Source: Rhizobium sp. CB3090 (lineage in GTDB: Bacteria; Pseudomonadota; Alphaproteobacteria; Rhizobiales; Rhizobiaceae). From it: a DNA stretch of 64,000 bases. This document shows positions 54,705-63,945 of this stretch, in pieces. The stretch spans positions 2,294,001 to 2,358,000 of the forward strand of contig NZ_CP121662.1 of NCBI RefSeq assembly GCF_029714285.1, read 5' to 3'. The notes under the pieces were generated by a model, which saw only the letters and a program-made list of their open reading frames with translations, did not search any database and had not been told where the DNA came from. Within the stretch, counting starts at the first letter, position 1. Every line of letters begins with the position of its first letter. A program made the translations under genes and the position numbers.

Positions 54705-55094
54705 CTATGCCAATTGGTTTTGTCCGAGCAGCCGGATGATCATGAGCCCGGCGACCAATGCGCCCAATGACAAAAAGACGGAAAGCGCGACATAGATCAA
54801 TGAGGTCGCCCATTGGCCCCGCTCCCAGAGAGCGATGGTATCCAATGAGAAGGTCGAGAATGTCGTAAAGCCGCCAAGAACGCCTGTAGTCAGAAACAGC
54901 CGCAGTTCCTGCGACAGACCACTGCGGAGCACGAAATATTCCGTTAACAGACCCATGACCAATGAGCCGACGATATTGACTGCGACCGTCCCAAAGGGAA
55001 AGCCGAGTCCAAACAAACGCAGCGCGGCCTGATTGACACCGAGACGAAAGGCGCCGCCCAATCCAGCGCCAAGGAAGACGATTAGATAATTCAT
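54705..55094 (-). CDS. crcB: Fluoride channel CrcB (Fluc)
   Basis: 129 residues from the ATG at 55094 with ggggag upstream. Four membrane helices; GGAFRLGVNQAAL, FPFGTVAVNIVGSLVMGL and TTGVLGGFTTFSTFSLD are the fluoride-channel blocks. It exports fluoride as an antiparallel dimer. A candidate fluoride riboswitch and a small ORF lie upstream on the same strand. Confidence 0.93.
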   Translation of the reverse strand: MNYLIVFLGAGLGGAFRLGVNQAALRLFGLGFPFGTVAVNIVGSLVMGLLTEYFVLRSGLSQELRLFLTTGVLGGFTTFSTFSLDTIALWERGQWATSLIYVALSVFLSLGALVAGLMIIRLLGQNQLA

Positions 55095-55151
55095 AAAACT
55101 CCCCGGGTAAAAATTAGACACGATATCTGTTTTTTGGAACCGCGATCGACA

Positions 55152-55319
55152 TCATCGCCCCATCACGATGATCCGTTTGAGGATGCTGCGAAGTTGCTGA
55201 AAACGATGGAAAAACAAGGATGCGGACATCAATTCGCCTCTCCCGGAAGACCAGCGGCGAATCTTTCGAGGAAAATGATCGTTGAACAAGAAAGGGGTAA
55301 CAACAGAATTGCAGACATG
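55152..55319 (-). CDS. Small ORF between the riboswitch candidate and crcB, 55 residues
   Basis: ATG at 55319 with aaggag seven bases upstream, stop at 55152. The predicted peptide begins MSAILLLPLSCSTIIFLERF, with a short hydrophobic start, and is basic afterwards (ILKRIIVMGR at the end). No family recognised. Support is only the good ribosome site and the position 57 bp before crcB, so it may be a leader peptide or chance. Confidence 0.35.
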   Translation of the reverse strand, partial: HVCNSVVTPFLFNDHFPRKIRRWSSGRGELMSASLFFHRFQQLRSILKRIIVMGR

Positions 55320-55348
55320 GCTCTACTCCTTCGCCCCATCGGGCGTAT

Positions 55349-55411
55349 CGAGTAGGAGTCATTAGCGTCCCTGGAAATTCAGAGCAGCGGTTCGGCCACC
55401 ATGGCCCGGCA
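55349..55411 (-). promoter_or_regulatory. Candidate fluoride (crcB) riboswitch
   Basis: On the minus strand a ggcc-atggt-ggcc stem is followed by gaaccgc, a variable stem, and gctaatgactcctac. These follow the order of conserved parts of the crcB RNA motif: a P1 stem with ATGG loop, AACCGC, and a TGATG-type 3' strand that forms the pseudoknot. The first loop is shorter than usual. It lies about 255 nt upstream of the fluoride channel gene in the same direction. Confidence 0.55.
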
Positions 55412-55488
55412 GAATCCATTGCCGTTGGATTTTCCATATAGACAGGCGAACGCCCCTGTCAATCCGGACACAGCAGGCTTGGCTTTCA

Positions 55489-56313
55489 TCACTCGGCCTT
55501 GGCAACCATTTCGATCGGTGCAACCAGCCCGCTTCCGACTGCCGTGCTGATATTGCCCATCCGCTCCGCCGCTCTCGGCCCCATCAGCGCGCCGAGACTC
55601 AGTCCCTGCCAGCTGTTTGCCGCACTTGCACGCATTTCCTGCGCCATCCGGATTGCCAGGGCGCTACGGTCCTGCTCGAACTCCACCGTGAAGCCTGCCT
55701 TTTTGAGCAGCTGGCGATAGGTCATTGGGCTGCACACGAAACTTGTCTCCGGCGTCATTGCCCACGGCATCGGATAGGGCAAAGCGCCGTCGCGGACCTG
55801 CATGATCTCGTAGAGACCGAACCGGCCGCCACGCTTCAGCACCCGCCGTACTTCGGCAAACAATCTCGCCTTGTCCTCGATGTTCATGCCGACATGGATC
55901 AACGTGGCGCGGTCGAAGCTTTCATCTGCCACAGGCAGCGCCAGCGCACTTCCTTGATGGAAGGACACTTGCATGGCCATGCCGCAGCGCGCCGTCAGGT
56001 CATTGGCGACATTGACGAACTCGTCAGTCAGATCGACACCGGTGACGATACAGCCATAGGCGCTGGCGATATAGCGCGCGGAGCCGCCAAGCCCCGATCC
56101 GATGTCGATGAGCCGCATGCCGTCGAGCAGATCGAGATCTTTTGCAAACTCCACCGTGGCCTCGCGCCGTCCGAGATGGAACTCATCGACACCGGCGAGA
56201 TCGTCGGTGCTGAGATGACCTATATCCTTGCCGTTGGCCGTGAGCGCGCCAAGGATCGTCGCCCCCAGCGATCCATGCGTATAGTGGCTAGCAACCTTTT
56301 CTTCGGTGGACAT
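55489..56313 (-). CDS. Class I SAM-dependent methyltransferase
   Basis: 274 residues. Motif I LIDIGSGLGGSARYIASAYG near residue 68 binds SAM, VTGVDLTDEFV is the next strand and ALPVADESFDRATLIHVGMN the post-I region. The Methyltransf_11/UbiE-like layout resembles sarcosine/dimethylglycine or small-molecule methyltransferases. The substrate is not known. It is 126 bp behind the LuxR-type regulator on the same strand and may be its target. Confidence 0.85.
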   Translation of the reverse strand: MSTEEKVASHYTHGSLGATILGALTANGKDIGHLSTDDLAGVDEFHLGRREATVEFAKDLDLLDGMRLIDIGSGLGGSARYIASAYGCIVTGVDLTDEFVNVANDLTARCGMAMQVSFHQGSALALPVADESFDRATLIHVGMNIEDKARLFAEVRRVLKRGGRFGLYEIMQVRDGALPYPMPWAMTPETSFVCSPMTYRQLLKKAGFTVEFEQDRSALAIRMAQEMRASAANSWQGLSLGALMGPRAAERMGNISTAVGSGLVAPIEMVAKAE

Positions 56314-56439
56314 GACCCCTTCTCCTATGACCTCGCATTCACACGATCATGGAAGAATGCTGCTCCCCTGCCCCCGCTCCGTCAAGCGGTTGCAATAACG
56401 GAGTATGAGAGCACATCACTGCGCAGTCCCAGTGCCGTC

Positions 56440-57540
56440 TCAGGCCATCCTAATCCCTGCCAGCAGCAGGGAGAGTTCGGGTTGCCGGTTCGTGTCGGTC
56501 TTGCGATAGATCGACTTCAGATGGGCGCGGGCCGTCTGATAGCTGACGGTACGCTGAGCGGCGATGTCGTGCAGGGTCATGCCCTGGGCGAGCAGCAGGG
56601 CGATTTCCGCCTCGGCGCGGGTCAATCCAAAAAGCTTGGTCAGCGTTGCCGGGCGCTGGCGGACTTTTTCCTCCGGATCCTCGATGGTCGCAAAGGCGCA
56701 GGAATGGCAGAAGATATCCTGCATGTCGCTATCGAGACGCTGCATGCGAACGATCAGCGGCCGCCTGCCTTTGCGGCTGAGCAGCAGGATGTCGGGCTCC
56801 CCTGTCGTCAGCAGATTTTCCTCGCCCAATATGGCCTTGAGCTGCCGGTCGAAAGCGTTTGCGTCCTCCTTGCGGACCGGCCGCATTTGCCCCTGGCTGA
56901 TTTGCAGATCGGGGCCGAGCAATCGGCGCATCTTCTCGTTGACGGTGGTCACAAGACCCATCCGATCGAAAAACACGCAGGCGACATTGGCCATCTCGAA
57001 GGCGGTCGCCATGCCCTTCACTTCACTTGCGGATATGTCGCGCATAATTCTCGCCGTGATCATAAGTTTCTGACGTATGCGGTGCAAATGTCTTGCTTCG
57101 TCTCGGCTATAGGGACCGTCCTCGATCCGCCTTTGCAAGGCAAATCCCAGGAGGTCGTCGTCGGACGAAAAACCTATTATTGCCGACCAACGCAGGCCAA
57201 AACGTTCTTGTGCGCGGTAGAAATCGAGTGTCTTGAACTCGTCTTCACCCGCAAAATCCTGCTCGAGCATCACGCCCGCTTGCCGCATCATCGGTACGTG
57301 ACGCCTGCGAAAATCCTGCCTGTACCATTCTTCCGCGAAATAATTCTCCATCGCGGGAGCAAGGCTTTCCGTGACGATGAAGGTGTCAAGCAACCGACCC
57401 GCGATCGGCGCGATGTTAGCGCCGTAGGATCCGGTTGCCACCGCGACCTTCTCCAGCACGATCGGCCACAGCGCCGGATCCAGCGCAGCGCCGAAAAATC
57501 CGTCCGTTGCCCGGTCGAGCGCATGGAGATCGAACCGCAT
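56440..57540 (-). CDS. LuxR-type transcriptional regulator
   Basis: 366 residues. The C-terminal 65 hold a LuxR helix-turn-helix (LFGLTRAEAEIALLLAQGMT, AAQRTVSYQTARAHLKSIYRKTDTNRQ). The N-terminal 200 residues have PAS-like patches (MANVACVFFDRMGLVTTVNEKMRRLLG) but no receiver or autoinducer-binding domain was recognised. Signal unknown. Very AT-rich DNA lies upstream. Confidence 0.82.
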   Translation of the reverse strand: MRFDLHALDRATDGFFGAALDPALWPIVLEKVAVATGSYGANIAPIAGRLLDTFIVTESLAPAMENYFAEEWYRQDFRRRHVPMMRQAGVMLEQDFAGEDEFKTLDFYRAQERFGLRWSAIIGFSSDDDLLGFALQRRIEDGPYSRDEARHLHRIRQKLMITARIMRDISASEVKGMATAFEMANVACVFFDRMGLVTTVNEKMRRLLGPDLQISQGQMRPVRKEDANAFDRQLKAILGEENLLTTGEPDILLLSRKGRRPLIVRMQRLDSDMQDIFCHSCAFATIEDPEEKVRQRPATLTKLFGLTRAEAEIALLLAQGMTLHDIAAQRTVSYQTARAHLKSIYRKTDTNRQPELSLLLAGIRMA

Positions 57541-57773
57541 AGTCCCCTCACCTCGGCCTCATCGGCCGATCCAAGCACTTCGCATAATACCCAAAAGTAT
57601 TCTGCGCGAATCAGTTTATTGATACGAATTTTAAATAATACAAGAAACATTTTTGGTATTAGCGATATTTTATAGAATATGTTAAATATACACAGTATCT
57701 AATATATATGAAATCTTCAACGATATCATCGCGTTACCAAAAGTAGCAAAATATGCGTACAAATTCTACTGTT
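57541..57773. other. AT-rich upstream region of the LuxR-type gene
   Basis: Long AT-rich stretch between about 57605 and 57730 with repeated tata-like strings, unlike the GC-rich neighbours. No gene. It probably contains the promoter of the minus-strand LuxR gene and perhaps sites for a nucleoid protein. Confidence 0.5.
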
Positions 57774-57803
57774 TCCAAAAGAAACGGCCACCTGAAGGCG
57801 GCC
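57774..57803 (-). terminator. Terminator of the ThuA/ThuB-like operon
   Basis: On the minus strand ggccgcct-tc-aggtggcc (one mismatch) is followed by gtttctttt, 33 bp behind the oxidoreductase stop. Confidence 0.7.
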
Positions 57804-57835
57804 GCGTCAATGTCGGAGACAATGCAAAGGCGCCA

Positions 57836-58879
57836 TCAAACCTTCAGTTCGCGTCTCTCCACTTCCGTGACCATCGCAAGATCGAGCACCCGCTGCAGGT
57901 TGGCGGCATGGCGGAAGGTCGGGTCCTGGTGGCTGCCGGTCATGACGGCCTCAGCAAAGCGCTGATAGTTGGTCGGCACAGGCGGAACTTCGAGAACCTT
58001 CCATGTCGCCGTTTCCGTATCGTCGCCGAGGCAAGCCCGCAGTTCGGAGCCAGCCGGACTGTGGGAAATCTCCAGCCCACCGCGCTCGCCATAGATACGC
58101 AGCTTCAGCTCGTTAAGATGACCCGTGGCCCAGCGGCTCGCATGCACGACACCGAGCGCGCCGTTGGCGAAATCGACCGTCATCGAGAAGCTGTCGTTGG
58201 CATCGAGCGTATATTCGCCGATGCGCTCGTCCGGCGCCTTGTTGAAGGTCTTCAGCCGGGCGAAGACATGGTCGATATCCGTCGCCGCGCCATAGGCGGC
58301 GAAATCGAGGATATGGATGCCGATATCGCCGAGCACGCCGTTCGAACCGTGACCGGTCGATAGCCGCCACAACCACTTGGATTCGCTGCGCCAATCGCCC
58401 CAGGCCCTTGAGACGAGCCAGCTCTGCAGGTAGGACGCCTCCACATGTTTCACTGTGCCGATCTCACCCGATATCACCATTTCGCGTGCCTTCTGCAGCG
58501 GCGCGACATTGCGATAGGTCAGGTTGACCATGTTGACGACGCCGGCGCGTTCGGCTGCCTCCGTCATTTCCAGCGCCTTGTCGTAATTCTCCGCAAGCGG
58601 CTTCTCGCAGAGCACGTGCTTGCCGGCGGCAAGCAGCGGCAAGGTGGTCGGATGGTGCGCCAGGTCCGGCGTAACATTCGTCGCCGCGTCGAACTCGCCC
58701 CAAGCGAGCGCTTCATCCAGCGACGAAAAGCGTTTCTTGATATCGAACATATCGGTGAAGGCCGTGAGCCTTGTCGCATCCGTATCCACGGCGCCCACGA
58801 CCTCGACACCTGGAATACGGGCGAAATGCTCCACATGGTTCTTTGCCATGCCGCCCGTGCCAACAACTATGAGACGCAT
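57836..58879 (-). CDS. Gfo/Idh/MocA-family oxidoreductase, ThuB-like
   Basis: 347 residues from the ATG at 58879. The NAD(P)-binding start is LIVVGTGGMAKNHVEHFARI, the family motif is HVLCEKPLAENYDKAL with the catalytic-type Lys, and GDIGIHILDFAAYG carries the conserved Asp/His. It oxidises or reduces a sugar ring. Eight bases separate it from the ThuA-like gene, and ThuA with ThuB degrade trehalose or a 3-keto form in Sinorhizobium, so this pair may do the same or act on a similar sugar. Confidence 0.86.
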   Translation of the reverse strand: MRLIVVGTGGMAKNHVEHFARIPGVEVVGAVDTDATRLTAFTDMFDIKKRFSSLDEALAWGEFDAATNVTPDLAHHPTTLPLLAAGKHVLCEKPLAENYDKALEMTEAAERAGVVNMVNLTYRNVAPLQKAREMVISGEIGTVKHVEASYLQSWLVSRAWGDWRSESKWLWRLSTGHGSNGVLGDIGIHILDFAAYGAATDIDHVFARLKTFNKAPDERIGEYTLDANDSFSMTVDFANGALGVVHASRWATGHLNELKLRIYGERGGLEISHSPAGSELRACLGDDTETATWKVLEVPPVPTNYQRFAEAVMTGSHQDPTFRHAANLQRVLDLAMVTEVERRELKV

Positions 58880-58887
58880 ATTGTACC

Positions 58888-59673
58888 TCAGCGATAACCG
58901 GCTTCGCCGGCCTGGTGGAGTTTCGGGCCGCGCTCGACGATCGGCTCTAGCGCCTTTTCGACTGGGACATTCGGCGCATCGTGGATACTTGCTTGCGTGC
59001 CGAGCGGATTGTGCGCCCACTTGACGGCGTTGATCAGCACCTTCTGCACGGTCTCATTGTGATAGGTCGGATAGGTTTCGTGGCCGGGGCGGAAATAGAA
59101 GATATTGCCCGCACCGCGGCGCCATGTCATGCCCGAGCGGAAAACTTCGCCGCCCTGGAACCAGGAAATGAACACCGTTTCCAGCGGCTCGGGAACGGAG
59201 AACTGCTCGCCATACATTTCCTCGTTTTCCAGCTCGAAATGCTCGCCAAGACCGGCGGCGATCGGATGGCGGGGATTGATGACCCAAAGGCGCTCACGTT
59301 CGCCCGCCTCGCGCCACTTCAACGCGCAGGGCGTGCCCATCAGCCGCTTGAAGATTTTCGAGAAATGGCCGGAATGCAGCACGAGCAGGCCCATGCCTTC
59401 CCAGACGCGCTTGGCGACGCGCTCGACGATTTCGTCCTTAACCGCGCCGTGGTCCTTATGACCCCACCAAACCAGGACATCCGTGTCCTTCAGCCGTGCC
59501 TCGCTCAGGCCATGCTCGGGCTCCTGCAGCGTCGCCGTCGTCGCCTCTATGCCGGCATCGGCGTTCAGCGCTTTGGCAATCGTCGTGTGCATCCCTTCGG
59601 GGTAGATTTCGGCGACGACCCTGTTGATTTGCTCATGAATATTCTCCCCCCAAACGACTGTGCGAATGGTCAT
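58888..59673 (-). CDS. ThuA-family sugar-utilisation protein
   Basis: 261 residues with gaggag upstream of the [43 protein letters not shown] and [17 protein letters not shown] are typical of ThuA, a class I glutamine-amidotransferase-like fold without the amidotransferase role. It is the first gene of a two-gene operon with the Gfo/Idh/MocA enzyme. Two LacI-type operator palindromes in its upstream region predict sugar-dependent repression. Confidence 0.87.
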   Translation of the reverse strand: MTIRTVVWGENIHEQINRVVAEIYPEGMHTTIAKALNADAGIEATTATLQEPEHGLSEARLKDTDVLVWWGHKDHGAVKDEIVERVAKRVWEGMGLLVLHSGHFSKIFKRLMGTPCALKWREAGERERLWVINPRHPIAAGLGEHFELENEEMYGEQFSVPEPLETVFISWFQGGEVFRSGMTWRRGAGNIFYFRPGHETYPTYHNETVQKVLINAVKWAHNPLGTQASIHDAPNVPVEKALEPIVERGPKLHQAGEAGYR

Positions 59674-59718
59674 TCCCGTGCTCCTCTAAAACACATTTGA
59701 GTGAATGGTTTGCCGATC

Positions 59719-59730
59719 CAAAGCGCTTTG
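59719..59730. promoter_or_regulatory. LacI-type operator, site 1
   Basis: caaagcgctttg is a perfect 12-bp palindrome with the central CG of LacI/GalR-family sites, 45 bp upstream of the ThuA-like start. Confidence 0.55.
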
Positions 59731-59815
59731 AGAAATAGCCGCTCACGTCTCCTGTCGGCCTCCTGAGCAAGACATAGCCGCTCGTTGGCGATTTGACAAA
59801 GCCAAAATCGCCGCA

Positions 59816-59833
59816 ACCGAAAACGTTTTCGGT
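59816..59833. promoter_or_regulatory. LacI-type operator, site 2
   Basis: accgaaaac/gttttcggt is a perfect 18-bp palindrome whose core aaaacgtttt is close to the LacI/GalR consensus. It lies 142 bp upstream of the ThuA-like start and about 97 bp from site 1, so looping between both is possible. No LacI-family gene is inside the window. Confidence 0.7.
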
Positions 59834-59874
59834 CACATGTTATAAACCGTGAATGTCAGGTGTGTAGCGCGGCT

Positions 59875-60216
59875 CTAATGCGACACGGATTTCGAAAAAA
59901 GGTTGACCACGAGCACGCCGGCGATGATCAACAGCAGCCCGATGACGGCCGCGAGATCCAGCTTCTGCCGAAAAAACACCAAGCCGACGGCGGAGATCAG
60001 CACGATGCCGAGCGCGCTCCAGATGGCATAGGCGATGCCGACGGGGATGACACGCAGCGTCAGCGACAGGAAATAGAAGGCGGCGACGTAGCAGAGCACA
60101 AGCACGATCGAGGGACCGAGGCGGGTAAACTGCTGTGACATCTGCAAAGCCGTCGTGCCGATCACCTCCAGCACAATCGCCACCAGCAGCATCGCGTAGA
60201 CAGATGCATTCGCCAT
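59875..60216 (-). CDS. Small multidrug resistance (SMR/EmrE-type) exporter
   Basis: 113 residues, four membrane helices. The essential Glu is in LLVAIVLEVIGTTALQMS, and AYAIWSALGIVLISAVG is the conserved Trp region in helix 3. Works as an antiparallel dimer that exchanges protons for cationic compounds or guanidinium. The TetR-type gene upstream on the same strand is probably its regulator; a dispersed repeat separates them. Confidence 0.9.
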   Translation of the reverse strand: MANASVYAMLLVAIVLEVIGTTALQMSQQFTRLGPSIVLVLCYVAAFYFLSLTLRVIPVGIAYAIWSALGIVLISAVGLVFFRQKLDLAAVIGLLLIIAGVLVVNLFSKSVSH

Positions 60217-60242
60217 TTACGGTCTTCCCTTGATTTCAAAAA

Positions 60243-60341
60243 CAGTTCAGCGTTTCACGGAATCGCTGAACCGTTCTATCCTTTTGTTTTTACGCATTCC
60301 GGACGGAAAACCGCTGCGCAATTTTCCTGGAAGTGCTCTAA
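60243..60341. repeat. Dispersed intergenic palindromic repeat, copy 2 (inverted)
   Basis: About 99 bp; read on the minus strand it matches the copy at 26866-26969 in order and spacing: agagcacttccagg, tccgtccggaatgcgta, aaaacaa, ggatagaacgg, gcgattccgtgaaacgctgaa. It lies between the TetR and SMR genes and touches the TetR stop codon, just as copy 1 touches the stop of the orphan orfA. Confidence 0.8.
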
Positions 60342-60901
60342 AGCTGTGTGAGTTCGATCAGCCGGTCGACCAGCTTCTCGCGGGCGCTCTCGTCCATCTC
60401 ATGGCTGCCAAGCAGGTCGGCAAGCCAGATCCCGTCGGTCGCCAAGCGCACGATCGCGGCATCCGCCGACGAGTCCGTGCCGACATATTCTTCGCTGCGC
60501 TCGCGCACCCAATCGCGCCAGCGTTGCCGCAACTGCGGTTCGCTGAGCAGCACCATCGTCACCTGCGCCCAATCCCTCGTTTCCTGCGGCTGATCGCGAA
60601 GCGCGAGGCAGGCACGAAGATAGCCGCGCGTAAAACGCCCGTGCGGCATAGGATCGGCGCGCATCGCCTCTTCGATTGCCCCGTCCAGGCGTTCGAGCAG
60701 ACTGTCGAACAACGCCTCCAGAAGCGTATTCTTGTTGGGAAAATGGTGCAGCAGCCCGCCCTTGCTGACCCCGGAAGCGCCGGAAACGGCATCCAGCGTC
60801 ACCGCGGTCATCCCCTTTTCCGAGGCCAGCCGTGCTGCAACCTCCAGCAACTGCTGGCGGACGAGCAAAGGCTGCTTCTTTCTGTGGTGTGCATCGGACA
60901 T
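60338..60901 (-). CDS. TetR/AcrR-family repressor
   Basis: 187 residues from the ATG at 60901; an ATG six codons earlier is equally possible and neither has a good ribosome site. N-terminal helix-turn-helix MTAVTLDAVSGASGVSKGGLLHHFPNK. The C-terminal ligand pocket is of the QacR/AcrR type. It precedes the SMR exporter gene and is likely to control it in response to the exported compound. The start region overlaps the string accgtctaattggt, a possible promoter or operator. Confidence 0.83.
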   Translation of the reverse strand: MSDAHHRKKQPLLVRQQLLEVAARLASEKGMTAVTLDAVSGASGVSKGGLLHHFPNKNTLLEALFDSLLERLDGAIEEAMRADPMPHGRFTRGYLRACLALRDQPQETRDWAQVTMVLLSEPQLRQRWRDWVRERSEEYVGTDSSADAAIVRLATDGIWLADLLGSHEMDESAREKLVDRLIELTQL

Positions 60902-60983
60902 ATCGACATAACATACCAATTAGACGGTTTCGTCAATGGCAGGTTTGACGCCCCGCGCCGGCCGCAGCGATTATTTTCGGTTC

Positions 60984-62084
60984 CTAGTGCGTTCCTTCGA
61001 TCGCGGAGTGATGGGCCACGTCGTTCTGGTCGAAGATCGTCAGCTTGGCGCTGTTGACGGTAAAGGCGATCGGCGCCCCCGTGGCGACGGCGGTCATGCC
61101 CGGATCGGTCCCGATGATCTTCGAGCCGTCCTTTAGCCTGACATGGACGAGCGAGCGGTCGCCCAATCTCTCCACCGTCTCGACGGTGCCGGCAATGTCG
61201 CCCTTCTCCGCCGTCGTGACCACCAGATATTCCGGCCGGATGCCGAGCGTCAGTTCGGACCGCGTGATACCATTCAGCGGAACAGACGTCTTAATGATCG
61301 ATCCATCGGGCAAGGTCGCCGCCGCAAAGCCGCCGGCTTCGCCCACATCGGCGACATTGACGAAGTTCATGCCAGGAGAGCCGATGAACTGGGCGACATA
61401 GCGCGTTGCCGGACGCGTATATATCTCCACTGGTGTCGCCACCTGTTCGATCTTCTTGTTGTTCAGCAATACGATCCGGTCGGCAAGCGTCATCGCCTCC
61501 ACCTGGTCGTGGGTGACGAAGACCATCGTTGCGCCAAGTCGTTCATGCAATTGAGCGAGCTCGACACGGGTGCGGGTGCGCAGACCGGCATCGAGATTGG
61601 ACAGCGGCTCGTCGAACAGGAAAACCTCGGGTTCGCGCACGATGGCGCGCCCGATGGCGACACGTTGGCGCTGGCCGCCGGAGAGTTCGGAAGGCCGGCG
61701 GTCGAGCAGATGCGGCATTTCCAGTATCTTGGCGGCGGCATCGATGCGCTTGGCGATCTCAGCCTTCGGCGTCTTGATGTTCCTGAGGCCGAACGACATG
61801 TTGTCACGAACCGTCATGTGCGGATAAAGCGCATAGGACTGGAACACCATCGACACGCCGCGCTCGCCAGGCGGAAGCTGGTCGACGCGCTTGCCCCCGA
61901 TCCAAATCTCGCCGCTCGTAATCGACTCGAGCCCGGCAATCATCCGCAGCAAAGTGGACTTGCCGCAGCCGGACCCGCCGAGGAACACGACAAACTCTCC
62001 ACGCTCAATCGTCAGGTCTATGTCGTTGAGAACCTGCACCGCACCGAAATGCTTGGTGAGGGATTTGATGTTGATACCTGCCAC
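60984..62084 (-). CDS. Sugar ABC transporter ATPase, UgpC/MalK type
   Basis: 366 residues from a GTG with ggagga upstream. Walker A LGGSGCGKST, signature LSGGQRQRVAIGRA, Walker B VFLFDEPLSNLD, His switch VFVTHDQVEAM, then the C-terminal TOBE/MalK regulatory barrel (LGIRPEYLVV). It energises the two permeases encoded upstream. A sugar or polyol importer of the CUT1 class; substrate not visible. Confidence 0.9.
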   Translation of the reverse strand: MAGINIKSLTKHFGAVQVLNDIDLTIERGEFVVFLGGSGCGKSTLLRMIAGLESITSGEIWIGGKRVDQLPPGERGVSMVFQSYALYPHMTVRDNMSFGLRNIKTPKAEIAKRIDAAAKILEMPHLLDRRPSELSGGQRQRVAIGRAIVREPEVFLFDEPLSNLDAGLRTRTRVELAQLHERLGATMVFVTHDQVEAMTLADRIVLLNNKKIEQVATPVEIYTRPATRYVAQFIGSPGMNFVNVADVGEAGGFAAATLPDGSIIKTSVPLNGITRSELTLGIRPEYLVVTTAEKGDIAGTVETVERLGDRSLVHVRLKDGSKIIGTDPGMTAVATGAPIAFTVNSAKLTIFDQNDVAHHSAIEGTH

Positions 62085-62137
62085 TTTTTCCTCCTCCGGG
62101 AGAATTGAACTTCGTCAGACCTGCCTTTTCCCTCGGT

Positions 62138-63022
62138 CTATTTGACGGCACCAACGGCCACGCCACGCGTCAACGTGCGCTGGAAAATCAGGAAGAAGAT
62201 CACCGTCGGCGTGACGCCGAGCAACGACGCCGCCGCAATCGCGGTCGGGTCCTGCGTATTGGCGCCCGACAATACGCCCATGGCGACGGAGACCGTCTGG
62301 TTATTGTTGGAGACCAGGAAAACCAGGGGAATCAGGAATTCGTTCCAGGTCCAGATGAAGAAGAAGGTTGCGAGCACCGCGAGCGTCGGCCGCAGCACCG
62401 GCACGATCACCTTCCAAAGAATTTGCCATCGGCTCGCATTGTCGAGCTGCGCCGCCTCGATGATCTCGCGCGGGAACGTCGTCAGGACCGATGACAGAAG
62501 ATAAGTGCCGAACGCGGTGTGCAAGACGCCGAAGATCAGGATGACGGCGAGCATAGAGTCGAACAGGCCCACCTGCTTCGCCATATAGTAGAGCGGATAA
62601 ACCAAAGCCTCCTGCGGGGCCATGATGGAAATCAGCAAGATCACCAGCAATGCTTTTCCGCCGCGGACGCGCCCGATGCCGATCGCATAGGCATTGAGCA
62701 GACTGAGGACCACGGCCAAGATAGCCGTGCATCCGCTGATCAGAATGCTATTGAAGAGCTTGCGGGTGAAATCGACAGTCGCCCAGAAGTTCTTGAGTGC
62801 CGTCAGGTCGAAACTATGCGGCAAGGCAAGCGGACCATTGGCCCCATAGTCTACCGGCGTCTTGATGGCGTTCAAAGCCGCCAGCAAGAACGGAAAGAGC
62901 GTGGCGGCGAGAAGCACGAGCAGGATAGTCAGGACGATCCAGCGGGCAAAGCCCTTCTTCTGGCCATGATGCACATGCATGTCCGATGCAACTTCAGTCG
63001 AAAGCGAAGCCGTGGTCGTCAT
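62138..63022 (-). CDS. Sugar ABC transporter permease, MalG type
   Basis: 294 residues, six membrane helices. The EAA loop is EAAQLDNASRWQILWKVIVPVLRPTL, where the ATPase docks. It begins one base behind the stop of the MalF-type gene. The TTT...VHHGQKKGFAR N-terminus is cytoplasmic. Confidence 0.9.
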   Translation of the reverse strand: MTTTASLSTEVASDMHVHHGQKKGFARWIVLTILLVLLAATLFPFLLAALNAIKTPVDYGANGPLALPHSFDLTALKNFWATVDFTRKLFNSILISGCTAILAVVLSLLNAYAIGIGRVRGGKALLVILLISIMAPQEALVYPLYYMAKQVGLFDSMLAVILIFGVLHTAFGTYLLSSVLTTFPREIIEAAQLDNASRWQILWKVIVPVLRPTLAVLATFFFIWTWNEFLIPLVFLVSNNNQTVSVAMGVLSGANTQDPTAIAAASLLGVTPTVIFFLIFQRTLTRGVAVGAVK

Positions 63023-63023
63023 G

Positions 63024-63926
63024 TCAGCGCCCTCCCTCTTGTTTCGACTGCATGCGCAGGAAGACGATGCCGAGCACGATCGTCATCGCTGTCTGCAAGG
63101 TCGCGATCGCCGCTGCGTAACCGACGCGGTTTGTCGTGAAGAAATGATAGTAGGACAGATAGGACGGCACCGTCGTCGCATTGTCGGGGCCGCCGGACGT
63201 CAGAACGTAGATGGGCGCGAAGACCTTGAGGGCCGCAATCAGCGTCGTCAGCGCGACAACAAAAATCTCCGGCATGAGCATGGGGATGGTAATGTAGCGG
63301 AAACGCCCGAACCAGCTCGCATTGTCGAGTTCTGCTGCCTCATAGAGCGAAGGATCGACGCGCGCCAATCCGGACATGAATACGACGAGGCAATAGCCGA
63401 CCTGCACCCAGACGATAACGGCAGAAACGGCCAAGAGCGCAAAGCTTGCGTCCCCCAGCCAGTTCTTCGCCAGGAAATCGAGGCCAATTCCTTTCAGCAC
63501 CGCGTTGATGATACCCACCGGGTTGAGGATCCAGGCCCAGAGAACACCGGCGGCTGTCAATGGCAAAATTTGCGGCAGATAGAAGCCAGCGCGAAAGAAA
63601 CTCGACCACATTTCGCTGAACTGCGCACTGATATAGTCGAACAGAACCGCCGCCAGAACCAATCCAAGCAGAATGGGCACGATCGTCATCGAAATGATGA
63701 ACAGAACCGTGTGCTGGATCGAGCTCCAGAATACCGTATCGGCGAGCAGCCTCTGGTAGTTCTCAAGTCCGACATAGCGCGGTGCAATGTTTCCGCCTTT
63801 CCAGGTGGTAAAACTGATCGCGAAGTTGGCGATCAATGGAACGAGCACCACCAGGATAAATCCCAGCATGCCTGGGACTATATAAAGATAGTACCCTGCT
63901 CTCCCGGCGTTCTGCGACTTCTCCAT
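63024..63926 (-). CDS. Sugar ABC transporter permease, MalF type
   Basis: 300 residues, six membrane helices, start ATG with ggagg upstream. The EAA loop is EAAELDNASWFGRFRYITIPML. It forms the channel with the MalG-type neighbour. The binding-protein gene is expected just outside the window to the right. Confidence 0.9.
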   Translation of the reverse strand: MEKSQNAGRAGYYLYIVPGMLGFILVVLVPLIANFAISFTTWKGGNIAPRYVGLENYQRLLADTVFWSSIQHTVLFIISMTIVPILLGLVLAAVLFDYISAQFSEMWSSFFRAGFYLPQILPLTAAGVLWAWILNPVGIINAVLKGIGLDFLAKNWLGDASFALLAVSAVIVWVQVGYCLVVFMSGLARVDPSLYEAAELDNASWFGRFRYITIPMLMPEIFVVALTTLIAALKVFAPIYVLTSGGPDNATTVPSYLSYYHFFTTNRVGYAAAIATLQTAMTIVLGIVFLRMQSKQEGGR

Positions 63927-63945
63927 CGAATTCCTCCAGTTCGAT

